The notes under the pieces: generated by a model
What the model was told of the DNA's origin: nothing
Databases searched by the model: none
What the model saw: only the letters and a program-made list of their open reading frames with translations
Made by a program: the position numbers and the translations under genes
Origin: Vanessa cardui
Lineage: Eukaryota > Arthropoda > Insecta > Lepidoptera > Nymphalidae
NCBI RefSeq assembly: GCF_905220365.1
Contig: NC_061151.1
Location: 5,078,197 to 5,142,196 of the forward strand
Reading direction: 5' to 3'
Length of the DNA: 64,000 nucleotides
In this document: one piece after another, positions 22,952-33,638 of the stretch
Position numbering within the stretch: position 1 is the stretch's first letter
Layout of the letters: the number at the start of each line of letters is the position of its first letter

Positions 22952-23248
22952 AACAGCCTGTAAATTTTCCACTTCTGGGCTAATGACCTCCTCTCTCATT
23001 AAGGAGAGGGCTTAAAACATATTTCACCACGCTGTTCCAATGCGGGTTGGTGGAATGTACATTTGGCAGAATTTAGATGAAATTAGACACGTGCAGGTTT
23101 CCTTACGATATTTTCCTTCATCGCCAACGCATGAGATAATTTATTAACACAAATTAAGCAAATATATATAGTGGTGCTTGTCTGGATTTAAACCTGCAAT
23201 CATCGGTTAAGATGCACGCGTTCTAAGCACTGGGCCATCTCAGCTCTC
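22952..23248 (-). mobile_element. SINE-A copy (minus)
   Basis: Tail side AACAGCCTGTAAATTTTCCA; B-box read on the minus strand; head at ACTGGGCCATCTCAGCTC. A short AAAGT array precedes it. Its right flank (to 23376) is homologous, inverted, to the left flank of the SINE-A at 18086. Confidence 0.85.
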
Positions 23249-23390
23249 ACTGTGTACACAGACATACATTTAATAGAAAGCGATTATTTTAATAATACAA
23301 ACAGTCATACCAATTTTATTGTATGTATAGATATGTCTTTAATTGTTTATGAGACTAGCAATTAATAAATTCCCTAGTGCTTATGCTATG

Positions 23391-23433
23391 GTAGTGCTTG
23401 CCTGGATTTGAACCCGAAATCATCTCGGCTCCT
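23391..23433 (-). mobile_element. SINE-A head fragment
   Basis: GTAGTGCTTGCCTGGATTTG through the B-box to CATCTCGGCTC; only the tRNA-like end remains. Confidence 0.6.
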
Positions 23434-23784
23434 ACCAATTGACCTGTGTCATGTTACAGACTGTAACTTATATTTATGCCAATTTTTTTTCAGACCTAAT
23501 CAGTAGTTCTGGCGTAATTGTTCAACAAATATCCATACCATTTTTCGCATCTATAATATAAGTAAGATTTTTGTATTACAAAAATTAAGATCCAATCTAA
23601 AATATAAGTCAGGGAAAAGCACCTGTTTAAATTTCCACATGTCTGGAAATGATTATTTTAATTATTTTAGTGATTGAAATCTGTTTGATAATTAAATTAA
23701 TAATATTTAGTGAATTTTTAGATGATTAATTAGTCTGAAATATTTTACCATCGATAAATAGTTGTTACGTCGAGTGAATAGTTC

Positions 23785-24283
23785 ATCAATCTATATTAAT
23801 ATTATAAATGTGAAAGTAACTTTGTCTGTCTATCTTTCTGACTCTCTTCCACGAACTGCTGAACCGAATATGATGAAATTTGGTATGAAGCTGAAGTTAC
23901 TTGGTGGAAGGGCTTTGTGCAAGCCCGTCTGGGTAGGTACCACCCACTCACCAGTTATTCTACCGAATAACAGTACTCATTATTGTTGTGTTCCGGTTTG
24001 AAGAGAGAGTGAGCCAGTGTAACTACAGGCACAAGGGACATAACATCTTAGTTCCCAAGGTTGGTGGCACATTGACGATGTAAGGAATAGTTAATATTTC
24101 TTACAGCGTCATTGTGTATGGGTGTTGGTGACCAATTACCATCAGGTGGCCCATATGCTCGTCCAAACAATACCATAAAAAAAATTAAGCAAACTTGAAC
24201 TCCAAGAAAGGACTACTTATTTGCCTAACACATGACAACCACTACCCTAAAACGTCAGCGAAGCCGCGGGCTGCTACTAGTTG
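23785..24283 (+). repeat. Repeat E interrupted by repeat B
   Basis: Left half 23785-23896 (CTATATTAATATTATAAATG to GAAATTTGGTATGAAG) and right half 24186-24283 (AAGCAAACTTGAACTCCAAG to GCTGCTACTAGT) together make one E element. Confidence 0.8.
23897..24185 (-). repeat. Repeat B inserted in repeat E
   Basis: Plus strand starts TTACTTGGTGGAAGGGCTTT and ends GGCCCATATGCTCGTCC and poly-A. Almost full length, so repeat B is the younger of the pair. Confidence 0.85.
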
Positions 24284-24644
24284 TGATATATTGTGACATT
24301 TTAAACGTGATACCCTAAAAAAATAATTGTTAACAGATAACAATTGACAATTTGAATAAAAGGGTCTAATTTTTAAATTCATTGAACTATATTTACACAA
24401 AAATAATTCCATTAGATTGATCTATATTTTTAGAATACGGTCAAAAGGTTACAAATTTTGTTATAACGATAACGAGATCCTAATGAGGGGTTTGTGCTTC
24501 GTTATTTCTGTGAATAACGTAATTATTATCGTCTAGACTTTAGATAATTTGATCCCAATCGTTAAAACCGTATACTTATCGAGATACATTCACAATATAC
24601 GAGCGTGGGATCGAAATTTGACCGATTTATTTCGGTCGAATATA
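24284..24644. other. Intronic sequence, nothing recognised
   Basis: AT-rich without coding or repeat landmarks. Confidence 0.45.
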
Positions 24645-24706
24645 TTCGGTCCAGTGGTTCGTGCTTAACCGATGATTGCGGGTTCAAACCCGGGCATCGA
24701 AAAATT
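24645..24706 (+). mobile_element. SINE-A head fragment
   Basis: CCAGTGGTTCGTGCTTAACC, a B-box GGGTTCAAACCC and then A-rich sequence. Confidence 0.6.
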
Positions 24707-24730
24707 TAAAAAAGTCATTTTGATATATGT

Positions 24731-25035
24731 GAGATGAGATGGTCCAGAGGTTATAACCCGTGCATCTTAACTGATGATTGCGGGTTCAAACCCAGGCAAG
24801 CACCGCTGATTCATGTGCTTAATTTGTCTTTATAATTCATCTCGTACTCGGCGGTGAAGGAAAACATCGTGAGGAAACCTGCATGTGACAAATTTCATAG
24901 AAATTCTGCCACATATGTATTCCACCAACCCGCATTGGAACAGCGTGGTGGAATATGTTCCAAACCTTCTCCTCTAAGGGAGAGGAGGCCTTTAGCCCAG
25001 CTGTGGGAATTTACAGGCTGTTGTTGTTGTTGTTG
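24731..25035 (+). mobile_element. Full-length SINE-A with 11-bp TSD
   Basis: Complete structure: head with AGATGGTCCAGAGGTTATAA, B-box GGGTTCAAACCC, body with GGAACAGCGTGGTGGAATAT, and (TTG)n tail. The direct repeat TTGATATATGT occurs at 24720-24730 and 25036-25046, partly overlapping the TTG tail. Confidence 0.9.
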
Positions 25036-25190
25036 TTGTTGATATATGTATGTAAAATTTAGTAAAAATTGATTAAGAAACGATTGCTTTAAGCAAACAG
25101 ACTCCAATTTCATTAGATATATATAGAATAGATTTTTCTCACATAAGAATACATAACCTTTAATTCTCAACGTCCCAGAATTTAAATATT

Positions 25191-25432
25191 ACTAGCGACC
25201 CGCCGCGGCTTCGCGCGGATGTAATGATATGACATCACAGTAGAAACTTTTAAAATTATCAGTGATTCTTTGCAAATTTATTATATATAAAAACCTTCTT
25301 CTCGAATCACTCTATCTATTAAAAAAAAACCGTATCAAAATCCGTTGCGTACTTTAAAAGATTTAAGATACATAACATTTAAGATATATAGGAACATAGG
25401 GACAGAAAAAGCGACATTGTTTTATACTATGT
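25191..25432 (+). repeat. Repeat D copy
   Basis: ACTAGCGACCCGCCGCGGCT to GTTTTATACTATGTAATG. The centre carries a short duplicated AAGATA segment. Confidence 0.75.
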
Positions 25433-25977
25433 AATGATTTGTTCAATATTTCATTAAATAATCTCTCATTGGTTAAAATACAATACTCATGAATATCTAT
25501 TTTCCCCCACATATAGTTAAGACTATAAAATTTTATCTATTTGAAAACAATAGCGCTTAAATCAAAAATGTCAAAAATTCTAGAATCGACAACCCTAATG
25601 GGAGTTACGTCATTTATCCATTAAGCTGTAATGAATGGATGGCTAGGTAAAAGTGTGAGCGAGACAAGTATCTAACCAGTACGCACGAAAGAGATAGAAG
25701 AATATTCTATGAACGACTTCTGGGTTAGCGTTCAAATTGTATATAACTGTTTAACGATCATCGCTAAGAGACGTGATTATGTTGAATTTGTAACGAGATA
25801 TAAATTTCAAATGAGATGACTACCATTCAAATAGTATTCTAGCCATCTCATTAGTCTAGACTCTAGACTATCGTAGTTTAAATAGTTCCTTACATTCGGA
25901 ACAAAAAAAGTCGTAGAGAATCTTTAAATTATTTGAAACCATCTTCGACGTTTTGGAAGGTTATTTTAATTGTGTTT
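25433..25977. other. Intronic sequence, nothing recognised
   Basis: No repeat label fits. A patch at 25610-25700 has near-balanced base composition but no open coding pattern. Confidence 0.45.
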
Positions 25978-26192
25978 ACTTGGTGGTAGGGTTTTGTGCG
26001 AACCCATCTGGGTAGGTACGAACTGATCTTCACATTTTCTACAACCACATGGCACAAGGCACATAACATCTTAGTTCCAATGGTATTGGTGATGTAAGGA
26101 ATGTTTAATGTTTCTTACAGCATTTCTATGGGCGTAGGTAACTAATTACCATCAGGTGGCCCATTTTCTCGTCATCTACATACATCATAAAT
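25978..26192 (-). repeat. Repeat B copy with deletion
   Basis: ACTTGGTGGTAGGGTTTTGT, ACATAACATCTTAGTTCCAA and ATCAGGTGGCCCATTTTCTC in order; the central part is missing. Confidence 0.7.
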
Positions 26193-26199
26193 AAAAGCC

Positions 26200-26402
26200 C
26201 AATCTAGGTAGGTACCACCCACTCATCATTTATCTACTACAAAGCAAGTTTGAAAGATGAGTGAGCCAGATGTAACACTGGCACATGGGGCATAATATCT
26301 CAACTCCCAAGATTAGTAACGCATTATGTAAGAAATTACTAAAATTTTACAGGGCGCCAATGCCCATGTCCTTACTGGATCTATATGAAAATGACCATAT
26401 AA
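26200..26402 (-). repeat. Repeat B, diverged tandem neighbour
   Basis: Second, more diverged B copy in the same orientation directly after the previous one (GGTAGGTACCACCCACTCAT; GAAAGATGAGTGAGCCAG). Confidence 0.6.
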
Positions 26403-26736
26403 TATCACATTATACAAATTAAAGTAACCTACACACTCAGGTTAGGTTACGGCCAGAGTTCTTTCTTTTAGAAAAAAGATCTTCGTCTGCGAGTTGAAAA
26501 CAAAATGGCGGTTCTGTTAACGCGCGTCCTTTCTTCATCTTCATTATAATTGTTGTATAATAAAACCTCCTACTTATTCATTAAATTATCGTTAATATTC
26601 ATAACATTGCAGGTAAGTTGTTAAAAAATGTCTGCGTTGCTAATGAAAAAATTGGTTACGAAAATGAATTTCTTATTTTTCGTTTTGGAGTTTTAGAATT
26701 TAAAATGGCAAAGTTTTTGTATTTATTTATTAGAGA

Positions 26737-26905
26737 ACTAGCAACCCGACCTGGTTTCGCACGGGTGTAATGCTGATACTAAATATATTAAAGATTTTTT
26801 CCATGCAAAAACCTTCCTCCCAAATTTATATATCTATTAAAAAAAACCGCATCAAAATCCATTGCTATAGGGACAGACAGCGGTAAGCGACTTTGTATAC
26901 TTTGT
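26737..26905 (+). repeat. Repeat D with internal deletion
   Basis: CTAGCAACCCGACCTGGTTT start, and the TCCGTTGCG-type block and CAGCGGTAAGCGACTTTGTA end, with about 80 bp missing inside. Confidence 0.7.
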
Positions 26906-26995
26906 AGTTATAAAAATTGCATGTATTATTATATCAAAATAATTTGAAATGTATACACATTCAAAAATAATCAACATGTCCCACTATGTTTTTTT

Positions 26996-27117
26996 TTAAA
27001 TTGCGCTCTTTGGCGTGAAGCAGACTTGAAGTCCAAGGATGGATATATATAATTTTTTGCCCAACAAATTACAGCCAACCCCAAAAATGCGAGTGAAGCA
27101 GCGGGCGACAACTAGTA
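26996..27117 (+). repeat. Repeat E 3' half
   Basis: GTGAAGCAGACTTGAAGTCC to GCGGGCGACAACTAGTA; the left half is absent. Confidence 0.65.
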
Positions 27118-27150
27118 TTTTATGAAACTCAATGCGGATCGTCTGATTTC

Positions 27151-27440
27151 TTTTATTTATGATATAGTTTGGCGGACGAGCATATGGGCCACCTGATGGT
27201 AAGTGGTCGCTATCACCCATAGACAATGACGCTGTAAGAAATATTACAATTCCTTACATCGTCATTGTGACACCAACCTTGGGAACTAAGATGTCATGTC
27301 CCTTGTGCCTGTAGTTACACTGGCTCACTTACCCTTTAAACCGGAACACAACAATACTGATTACTGTTATTTGGCGGTAGAATAACTGATGAGTGGGTGG
27401 TACCTACCCAGACGGGCTTGCACAAAGCCCTACCACCAAG
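27151..27440 (+). repeat. Repeat B copy (plus)
   Basis: TATGATATAGTTTGGCGGAC to AAAGCCCTACCACCAAGTG, near full length. Confidence 0.85.
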
Positions 27441-27885
27441 TGTTTCTTTTATAATTATGATATAATTAACAGTTCTGTATTTGTCTCGTGTGGATTTTCA
27501 TTTCGGTCTTAATGTACTCAAGAAGAACAAGTTCTGAAAATTCATGTTCTCAATTTGAGTTTAGAAGTCTTCTCGAGTGTGAGAAAAGTTGTACTTATAA
27601 GATGAAAACTTTTTGTTCAGTTGTCTCACTGGCAAAATGTCACATTATGGTCTAGGCTGTCCATAATTATTGAAACTTTCAGTAATACAAACCTCTCTTT
27701 AATCAGCGAATATGCCTACATTATCCCATGTACTTTTAATAATTTTTGTAATTTAATTTACAACATCAATGAGCAAACTGCTCGTGCCTTTTCTGACATT
27801 TCATATTTTTACTGAACATCAGCAGATCTTCGCTGAACTTCAAGCTTGTGGTATTCTTGGAAGACGTCGCCCACACTGACTTTTT

Positions 27886-28100
27886 GACGACCTATATTGT
27901 CGAGTAGCGTGTACATCGGTTATGGGAACAACAAAGTTCCGGGTCGATGTAGAAAAAGTTCATGAGTTTTCTATGTTGTCTTGGGTCTGGGTGTTTGTGA
28001 TACCGTCACTACTTGTAATTTTCCATAACACAAGTGCTTTAGCTGCTTACATTGGCATCAAAGTAATGTATGTGATGTTGTCCAATATTTATTTATTTAA
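27886..28100 (+). mobile_element. SINE-C copy with B-box loss
   Basis: Head GACGACCTATATTGTCGAGT; the body with TGTTGTCTTGGGTCTGGGTG ends TGTGATGTTGTCC. Part of the tRNA-like region (TACGCCACTCCGAGG equivalent) is missing. Confidence 0.75.
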
Positions 28101-28113
28101 GTAATTCTTTTTA

Positions 28114-28250
28114 CTACAATCCAGCAGGCCATGCTCCGTGTTCGATCAGAGCTACAGCCTCGGCGACTCTGATGTTGAGTTTATTTATAGATGTCTTGAG
28201 GTTATGCTTTAGGATGGCCCTTCTGAGGCCTTTCAGATAGACAGCCATCG
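28114..28250 (-). pseudogene. Coding-like relic, unknown protein C terminus
   Basis: The minus strand reads an open stretch ending in TAG at 28116-28114: KPMAVYLKGLRRAILKHNL, a short Lys/Thr segment, then VAEAVALIEHGAWPAGL and stop. The composition is balanced and protein-like, unlike the surrounding AT-rich frames. I do not recognise the family. There is no start codon context, splice acceptor or upstream continuation I can support, so a transposon or retrocopy fragment is the likeliest explanation. Confidence 0.4.
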
Positions 28251-28569
28251 GTTTGTAATGATATTGATAATGAAATATATAAACTTCTATTATCTATTCA
28301 ATCTTATTGCTTTCCAAAATTAGCTTAGTAAGTGCATCACTATTTTCCTCTAGAATATATTCTACGTAGATAACACAAAACGAATGAATAATTTAATATA
28401 ATCTCAGTTTGCGTGAGTAATTGGAACGAAGTGGAGGGGAAGGGGGTCAGAGTGAGCAATTATGTAAATAAGGAATGCTCAAATCAGTTTGCGTGAATAT
28501 TAGAAATGTTTCCTACTGAGATTTGGTTTGTGCGATCGTCGTTGCATAAACACAATATTAAAATACATT

Positions 28570-28715
28570 TTGATGGTAAGTAGTTAACACTGCACGACAA
28601 ATATATGATTTTGGAAATTGTAACTATTTCTTACATAACGTTACACTGGGTCACGCACTCTTCAAAACTTGATATAATATTCTAGATATTACTGTTTGCT
28701 GGTATATTGACTCAG
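28570..28715 (+). repeat. Repeat B, strongly diverged fragment
   Basis: TTGATGGTAAGTAGTTAACA and TTACACTGGGTCACGCACTC in family order. Confidence 0.45.
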
Positions 28716-28904
28716 TAGCTACCCAGGTTTTGCTTTTTGACATAGATTCTCAAAATGATCAGTTTTTTTCAATAATCATTGCATATGCACAAGAAGTAAG
28801 CCAAGTTTCCGACTCCGCAAAGTCAATAAATCCTTCTTGGGGTAATGTATCCGTTTCTATAACTAAATTCCGCAAACATTTTTAACTTTGCCGTTTCGAA
28901 AATT

Positions 28905-29218
28905 CAAATAGTTTGTAAAAAATACATTGGTAATAAAGGCATATTATTCGATACAACATTTTACAGATGATAAAAAAGCGTGGAGTTAATACTTGTTGAC
29001 TTCCAGGCAGGATACATTACATACATATATAATAGTATTTAACTAATATGATTGTATTTTTCAAATGTTGAAAAAGAGTAACTACTGAGTTTCTTGACTG
29101 TTCTTCTCGGTAGAATCTACTTTCCGAACCGGTGATAACTTCACTTAATTGTTAAAAGACGATTCAAAAGTGCTTGTAAAAGCCTACTTGAATAAAGTTT
29201 ATTTTGATTTGATTGATG
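28905..29218 (-). repeat. Repeat L (minus), near complete
   Basis: Minus-strand L: plus reads AATAAAGGCATATTATTCGA, GTTGACTTCCAGGCAGGATA, TTCTTCTCGGTAGAATCTAC and AATAAAGTTTATTTTGATTT. It is the most complete L copy in the window. Confidence 0.8.
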
Positions 29219-29454
29219 AGATTTAATGATTGTCCACTTGCTTAATTTAGATAATAAAAATGTGATTGCTCAGCAAATGTGGATCTTATCGTGCTGTTGT
29301 CAATAAAACCGATTGTAATTTTAAACAAAGGAGTATTTATCGAAAATGGTAGGAAGACTGACAAATGGGCTGGACTGATAAGTGGTCACTACCGCTTAAT
29401 ATACTTACATGTATATTTCGAAGGTACCATCAACCTATGTCCCTTTTATCTGTA

Positions 29455-29630
29455 CTAAGTCGTCTGCAGCTTCGCTTGGGGTATTGGGTGTCATGTTTCA
29501 GGCAAAAAATTAGCCTATGTCCTTTCTTAGATTTCAAGTTTGCTTCATACTAAATATCATCAAATTCGATTAAGCGGTTTGATCATCAAAGAGCGACAGA
29601 TAGACAGAGTTACTTTCACATTTATAATAT
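29455..29630 (-). repeat. Repeat E copy (minus)
   Basis: CTTCATACTAAATATCATCA, GATAGACAGAGTTACTTTCA and CATTTATAATATT in inverted E order. Confidence 0.65.
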
Positions 29631-29640
29631 TGCTGAAGAT

Positions 29641-29994
29641 CAGTGATTCCCAAAGTGGTCCAGGGGAACCCCCAGCGGTCCACGGGTGACATGATGGGGG
29701 TCTACGTGGGCGTGAATAAAAAATGGGGGTCCATAAATACGAAAATTTATTTGCTTTTGATAGTAAAGAGTAAAAATGTAAGAATAGTCATATTACCTCA
29801 TTAATTTTATCTTGTAATTCTTTTCTTTTAATAAGTAAAGTGTGAATACCTATCGGAATGTAGGGAGAGAACTCAGAAGCGACACAATTTTTATTAGACT
29901 TTATGAATGTGGTAGAAATATAGCAGGAAGGGTCCATCGAAACCAATAAAATTTTTAAAGTGGTCCACGAGAAAAATAAGTTTGGGAACTACTG
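29641..29994. mobile_element. hAT-like MITE, 354 bp
   Basis: Termini CAGTGATTCCCAAAGTGG and AAGTTTGGGAACTACTG are inverted repeats of the classic hAT CAGTG-TTCCCAAA type. The flanks CTGAAGAT (29633-29640) and GTGTAGAT (29995-30002) form an imperfect 8-bp duplication (6 of 8 identical). No transposase coding. Confidence 0.88.
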
Positions 29995-30002
29995 GTGTAG
30001 AT

Positions 30003-30282
30003 TATAGATATGTTTTATGTAATTGAGTATACAATAGCTTGCAATGTGCTCACTGTTCCTAATAAATATTTATTATTGTCGTTAGACAATATTAAAGTTG
30101 GTAAAACGCGAGGGAAATCTTCGAGAGATACTGAATGATTTGATATGTGTTTGGCAGTAAATGTCAATGTGTTTTCAAACCGGTCTCTGGAAAAATAATT
30201 AAATAATGTTGTTTATTTATTTTTATATTGTACTTGTTATCCCCAGGCTTTGCTCGCGTTTGAGCAGTTGGTTGTAATCAAT
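30003..30282. other. Intronic sequence, nothing recognised
   Basis: No feature found. Confidence 0.45.
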
Positions 30283-30550
30283 AACAGCCTGTAAATTTCC
30301 CACTGCTGGACTAAGGCCTCCTCGCCCTTTCGAGGAGAAGTCTTGGAACATACCATAATGCTGTTTCAATGCGTGTTGATGGAATACACATGTGGCAGGA
30401 TTACTATTAAATTAGACGATATTTTCCATCACCGCTGAGCCCAAGATGAATTATAAACACAAATTAAGCACATGAATATTCAGTGGTGCTGGCCTTGGTT
30501 TGAATCCGCAATCATCTATCGTTCTAACCACTGGTCCATCTCGGCTCTCA
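30283..30550 (-). mobile_element. SINE-A copy (minus)
   Basis: Tail side CAGCCTGTAAATTTCCCACT to head CTGGTCCATCTCGGCTCTC. Its right half belongs to the 869-bp tandem duplication and is repeated at 31278-31419. Confidence 0.8.
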
Positions 30551-31107
30551 ATTCTTGGCTCAATAACCTTAATTTCGAATTAACACGCTGTCAAAAGGTT
30601 ATTGAACTGTTATTAAGTACGTTTTCGTAGTGATGTATCTAGGTCGAACAATACTCGAGCATCGAAACAAAGTGCTTTTGTAAATTTATTAAATGAATAA
30701 TTTATTGACAACGTGACATGAATGAATTTGGGGCTTTAAATCGATAGAATTAATTTATTCTTGAGTGTTGAATATTTTTACTAGTATCTGAAGGTAATTT
30801 TTTTCACGATGCCGTTTTTTTTTTTAAGAAATTAGTGTTGTTTCATATTTTTCTAAATCGATAGCTATTTAAAATGATTGCGACTGTTCTAGGGATTTTG
30901 ATCCTTCGAGCCTGATCTGTATTAATTTATTTATTGTAGGTCTTTTTCCCATCACCTTAACATCTATTTTCGTGTGCTCAGTATGAGCGATAATCTGCTT
31001 TACCGTTGCGTCGCAAAAACTTGATGTTTAGATTCAAAAGGTACTAAGAGTTTAAGACTTGATAAAGGAATTAATTTGAAAACTGACGAAGATTTTCTTA
31101 CTCTGAC

Positions 31108-31266
31108 TGTACCACTCACTCATCAAGTATTCTGTTACAATATTGAAATATTTTGTAATGCTGTGTTCTGGTTTGAAGAGAGAGGGCTAGTGTAACTATA
31201 GGCATAAGAGACATCATCTTATTTCCCAAGGTTGGTAGCGCATTAGCGATGTAGTTAATATTTCTA
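31108..31266 (-). repeat. Repeat B fragment (tandem unit 1)
   Basis: ACCACTCACTCATCAAGTAT to TTAGCGATGTAGTTAATATT; lacks both ends. Identical copy at 31977-32135. Confidence 0.65.
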
Positions 31267-31976
31267 AAATCAAAATAAAATTAGACGATATTTTCCATCA
31301 CCGCTGAGCCCAAGATGAATTATAAACACAAATTAAGCACATGAATATTCAGTGGTGCTGGCCTTGGTTTGAATCCGCAATCATCTATCGTTCTAACCAC
31401 TGGTCCATCTCGGCTCTCAATTCTTGGCTCAATAACCTTAATTTCGAATTAACACGCTGTCAAAAGGTTATTGAACTGTTATTAAGTACGTTTTCGTAGT
31501 GATGTATCTAGGTCGAACAATACTCGAGCATCGAAACAAAGTGCTTTTGTAAATTTATTAAATGAATAATTTATTGACAACGTGACATGAATGAATTTGG
31601 GGCTTTAAATCGATAGAATTAATTTATTCTTGAGTGTTGAATATTTTTACTAGTATCTGAAGGTAATTTTTTTCACGATGCCGTTTTTTTTTTTAAGAAA
31701 TTAGTGTTGTTTCATATTTTTCTAAATCGATAGCTATTTAAAATGATTGCGACTGTTCTAGGGATTTTGATCCTTCGAGCCTGATCTGTATTAATTTATT
31801 TATTGTAGGTCTTTTTCCCATCACCTTAACATCTATTTTCGTGTGCTCAGTATGAGCGATAATCTGCTTTACCGTTGCGTCGCAAAAACTTGATGTTTAG
31901 ATTCAAAAGGTACTAAGAGTTTAAGACTTGATAAAGGAATTAATTTGAAAACTGACGAAGATTTTCTTACTCTGAC

Positions 31977-32135
31977 TGTACCACTCACTCATCAAGTATT
32001 CTGTTACAATATTGAAATATTTTGTAATGCTGTGTTCTGGTTTGAAGAGAGAGGGCTAGTGTAACTATAGGCATAAGAGACATCATCTTATTTCCCAAGG
32101 TTGGTAGCGCATTAGCGATGTAGTTAATATTTCTA
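31977..32135 (-). repeat. Repeat B fragment (tandem unit 2)
   Basis: Identical to the fragment at 31108-31266, displaced by 869 bp. Confidence 0.65.
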
Positions 32136-32137
32136 AA

Positions 32138-32215
32138 ATCAAAATAAACTTTTTTCAAGTACGCTTTTAAAATCACTTTTGAATCGTCATTTAACAATTA
32201 AGTGAAACTACCTCC
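32138..32215 (+). repeat. Repeat L fragment
   Basis: AATCAAAATAAACTTTTTTC to AGTGAAACTACCTCCGG. Its first bases are also the end of tandem unit 2. Confidence 0.6.
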
Positions 32216-32604
32216 GGTTAATAATATTAGTAAATATTCGGTTGTATATGAGGTCGATGTATATTGGTCGTACAAGTACAATTTAATAAGTAAATAACCG
32301 ATATTTATATATTTCTTACTTATGTATAATTAGTGTGACTTTTAACGGATTGATTTCATAGGATCTGGTATCTAACTTACGATTGGGTTTGAAACATTTT
32401 TTGAACTAAATATAAATATATTTATTGAAGTTATAACTTCCTATGAGTAGTGTAATCCACTTCGTTACGTAACGCGTTATGACGCTGTCTCTTTCTCTGT
32501 CGCGTATACAGCCGTAGGCAGCAACCATCTCTCTCACTCTAACAGCGCTAGCCATATTATGGACATACGTATTTTTTCAAGTTATCACTTCTATCAAGCA
32601 TCCC

Positions 32605-32645
32605 GAGGCACACACACATACATACACACACACACACTCACACGT
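32605..32645. repeat. CA microsatellite
   Basis: Interrupted CACACA run after GAGGCACACACACATACATA. Confidence 0.8.
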
Positions 32646-32877
32646 ATTATTTATTGAATAAATATGCAAGATATTATAGTATTCCCAACATAATTGTATG
32701 TTTTTGGTAAACTTCCTCGAGACATCGAAATTTCAGCTGTTCGTTTAATATAATCGGTAAAGTTTGTGTCGTTTTATTAATCGAAAACTTTGTGATTTTA
32801 GCTTATCAATTCATTACACTAACGCTTTCTCCCATCCAGTTTGATTTACATTATACTCTGTGCATAGTACCGATTTA

Positions 32878-33290
32878 ATATATACTAATATTATAAATGG
32901 GTAAATAAAATTTTTACAAAAAGAAAAACCGACTTCAAACAAAACACTAACATATTTTTAGAGTCCTCCTAGGTGAAATGAAATGAAAAATATTAGACTA
33001 CTTAAAAGTCGATTTACGATTATATAACGTAGTTTTAATTATCGTTATATTTGGAGCCGGTGTCATAAAAAAAAATAGAGACGAATTGATAACCTCCTCC
33101 TTTTTGAAGTCGGTTGAAAAGTAACTCTATCCGTCGGTATGTCGTTTTTTTATTACCCAACCACTGAACCAAATTTGATAAAATTTGGTATGAAGCAAAC
33201 TTAAACTCCAAGAAAGAACACAGGCTACTTTAACACACGATAAACAATTCCTAAAATGCAAGCGATTCCGTGGCAACAAGCAATCTATAA
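32878..33290 (+). repeat. Repeat E interrupted by short repeat F
   Basis: Left piece ATACTAATATTATAAATGG (to about 32898) and right piece from about 33119 (TAACTCTATCCGTCGGTATG through TTTGGTATGAAGCAAACTT) form one E copy. Confidence 0.75.
32899..33119 (-). mobile_element. Repeat F, short form, inside repeat E
   Basis: Minus-oriented: plus reads AAAAAGAAAAACCGACTTCA at one end and TTTTTGAAGTCGGTTGAAAA at the other. The interior is only the right arm plus the left head, about 220 bp. Confidence 0.85.
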
Positions 33291-33337
33291 ATCAACATTT
33301 CTTTTCACATAAGCGTTCGTTTCCATTGTGCCTTAAT

Positions 33338-33638
33338 CGAGTCGAGATGGCCCGGTGGTTAGAACGCGTGCATCTTAACCGATGATAGCGGGTTCAAACC
33401 CAGGCAAGCACCGCTGATTCAGTGCTTAATTTGTCTTTATAATTCATCTCGTGCTTAGCGGTAAAAGGAAACCTGCATGTAACAAATTTCATAGGAATTC
33501 TGCCACATGTGTATTCCACCGACCCGTTCCAACCCGCATTGGAACAGCGTGGTGGAAGATGTTCAAAACCTTCTCCTTCATGGAGAGGAGGCCTCTAGCC
33601 CAGCAGTGGGAATTTACAGGCTGTTGTTGTCGTTGTTG
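33338..33638 (+). mobile_element. Full-length SINE-A with 12-bp TSD
   Basis: Head GAGTCGAGATGGCCCGGTGG, B-box GGGTTCAAACCC, body, and TTG tail with one CGT interruption. The perfect direct repeat TTGTGCCTTAAT flanks it at 33326-33337 and 33639-33650. The CCACCGACCCGTTCCAACCC segment carries a small internal duplication. Confidence 0.92.

Larger units (their letters stand above)
30409..32146. repeat. 869-bp tandem duplication, two copies
   Basis: Unit 1 (30409-31277) and unit 2 (31278-32146) align base for base wherever I compared them, including an 11-T run. The unit comprises half of a SINE-A, unrelated AT-rich sequence and a repeat B fragment. The junction AAAATAAA/ATTAGACG joins an L-tail start to the middle of the SINE. 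The units share only an AAA at the borders. Confidence 0.93.

Noticed and set aside
24731..25035. tRNA gene suggested by A- and B-box-like sequence
   Set aside because: The boxes belong to repeated SINE-A copies; no clover-leaf with acceptor stem is formed, and the same head occurs many times in the window. The same reasoning applies to the SINE-C heads.
25019..25039. TTG repeat as an independent microsatellite
   Set aside because: It is the normal tail of SINE-A and recurs at the end of other full-length copies.
30409..32146. LTR pair
   Set aside because: The two 869-bp units are directly adjacent with no internal coding region, TG/CA ends or TSD, so this is a plain tandem duplication.
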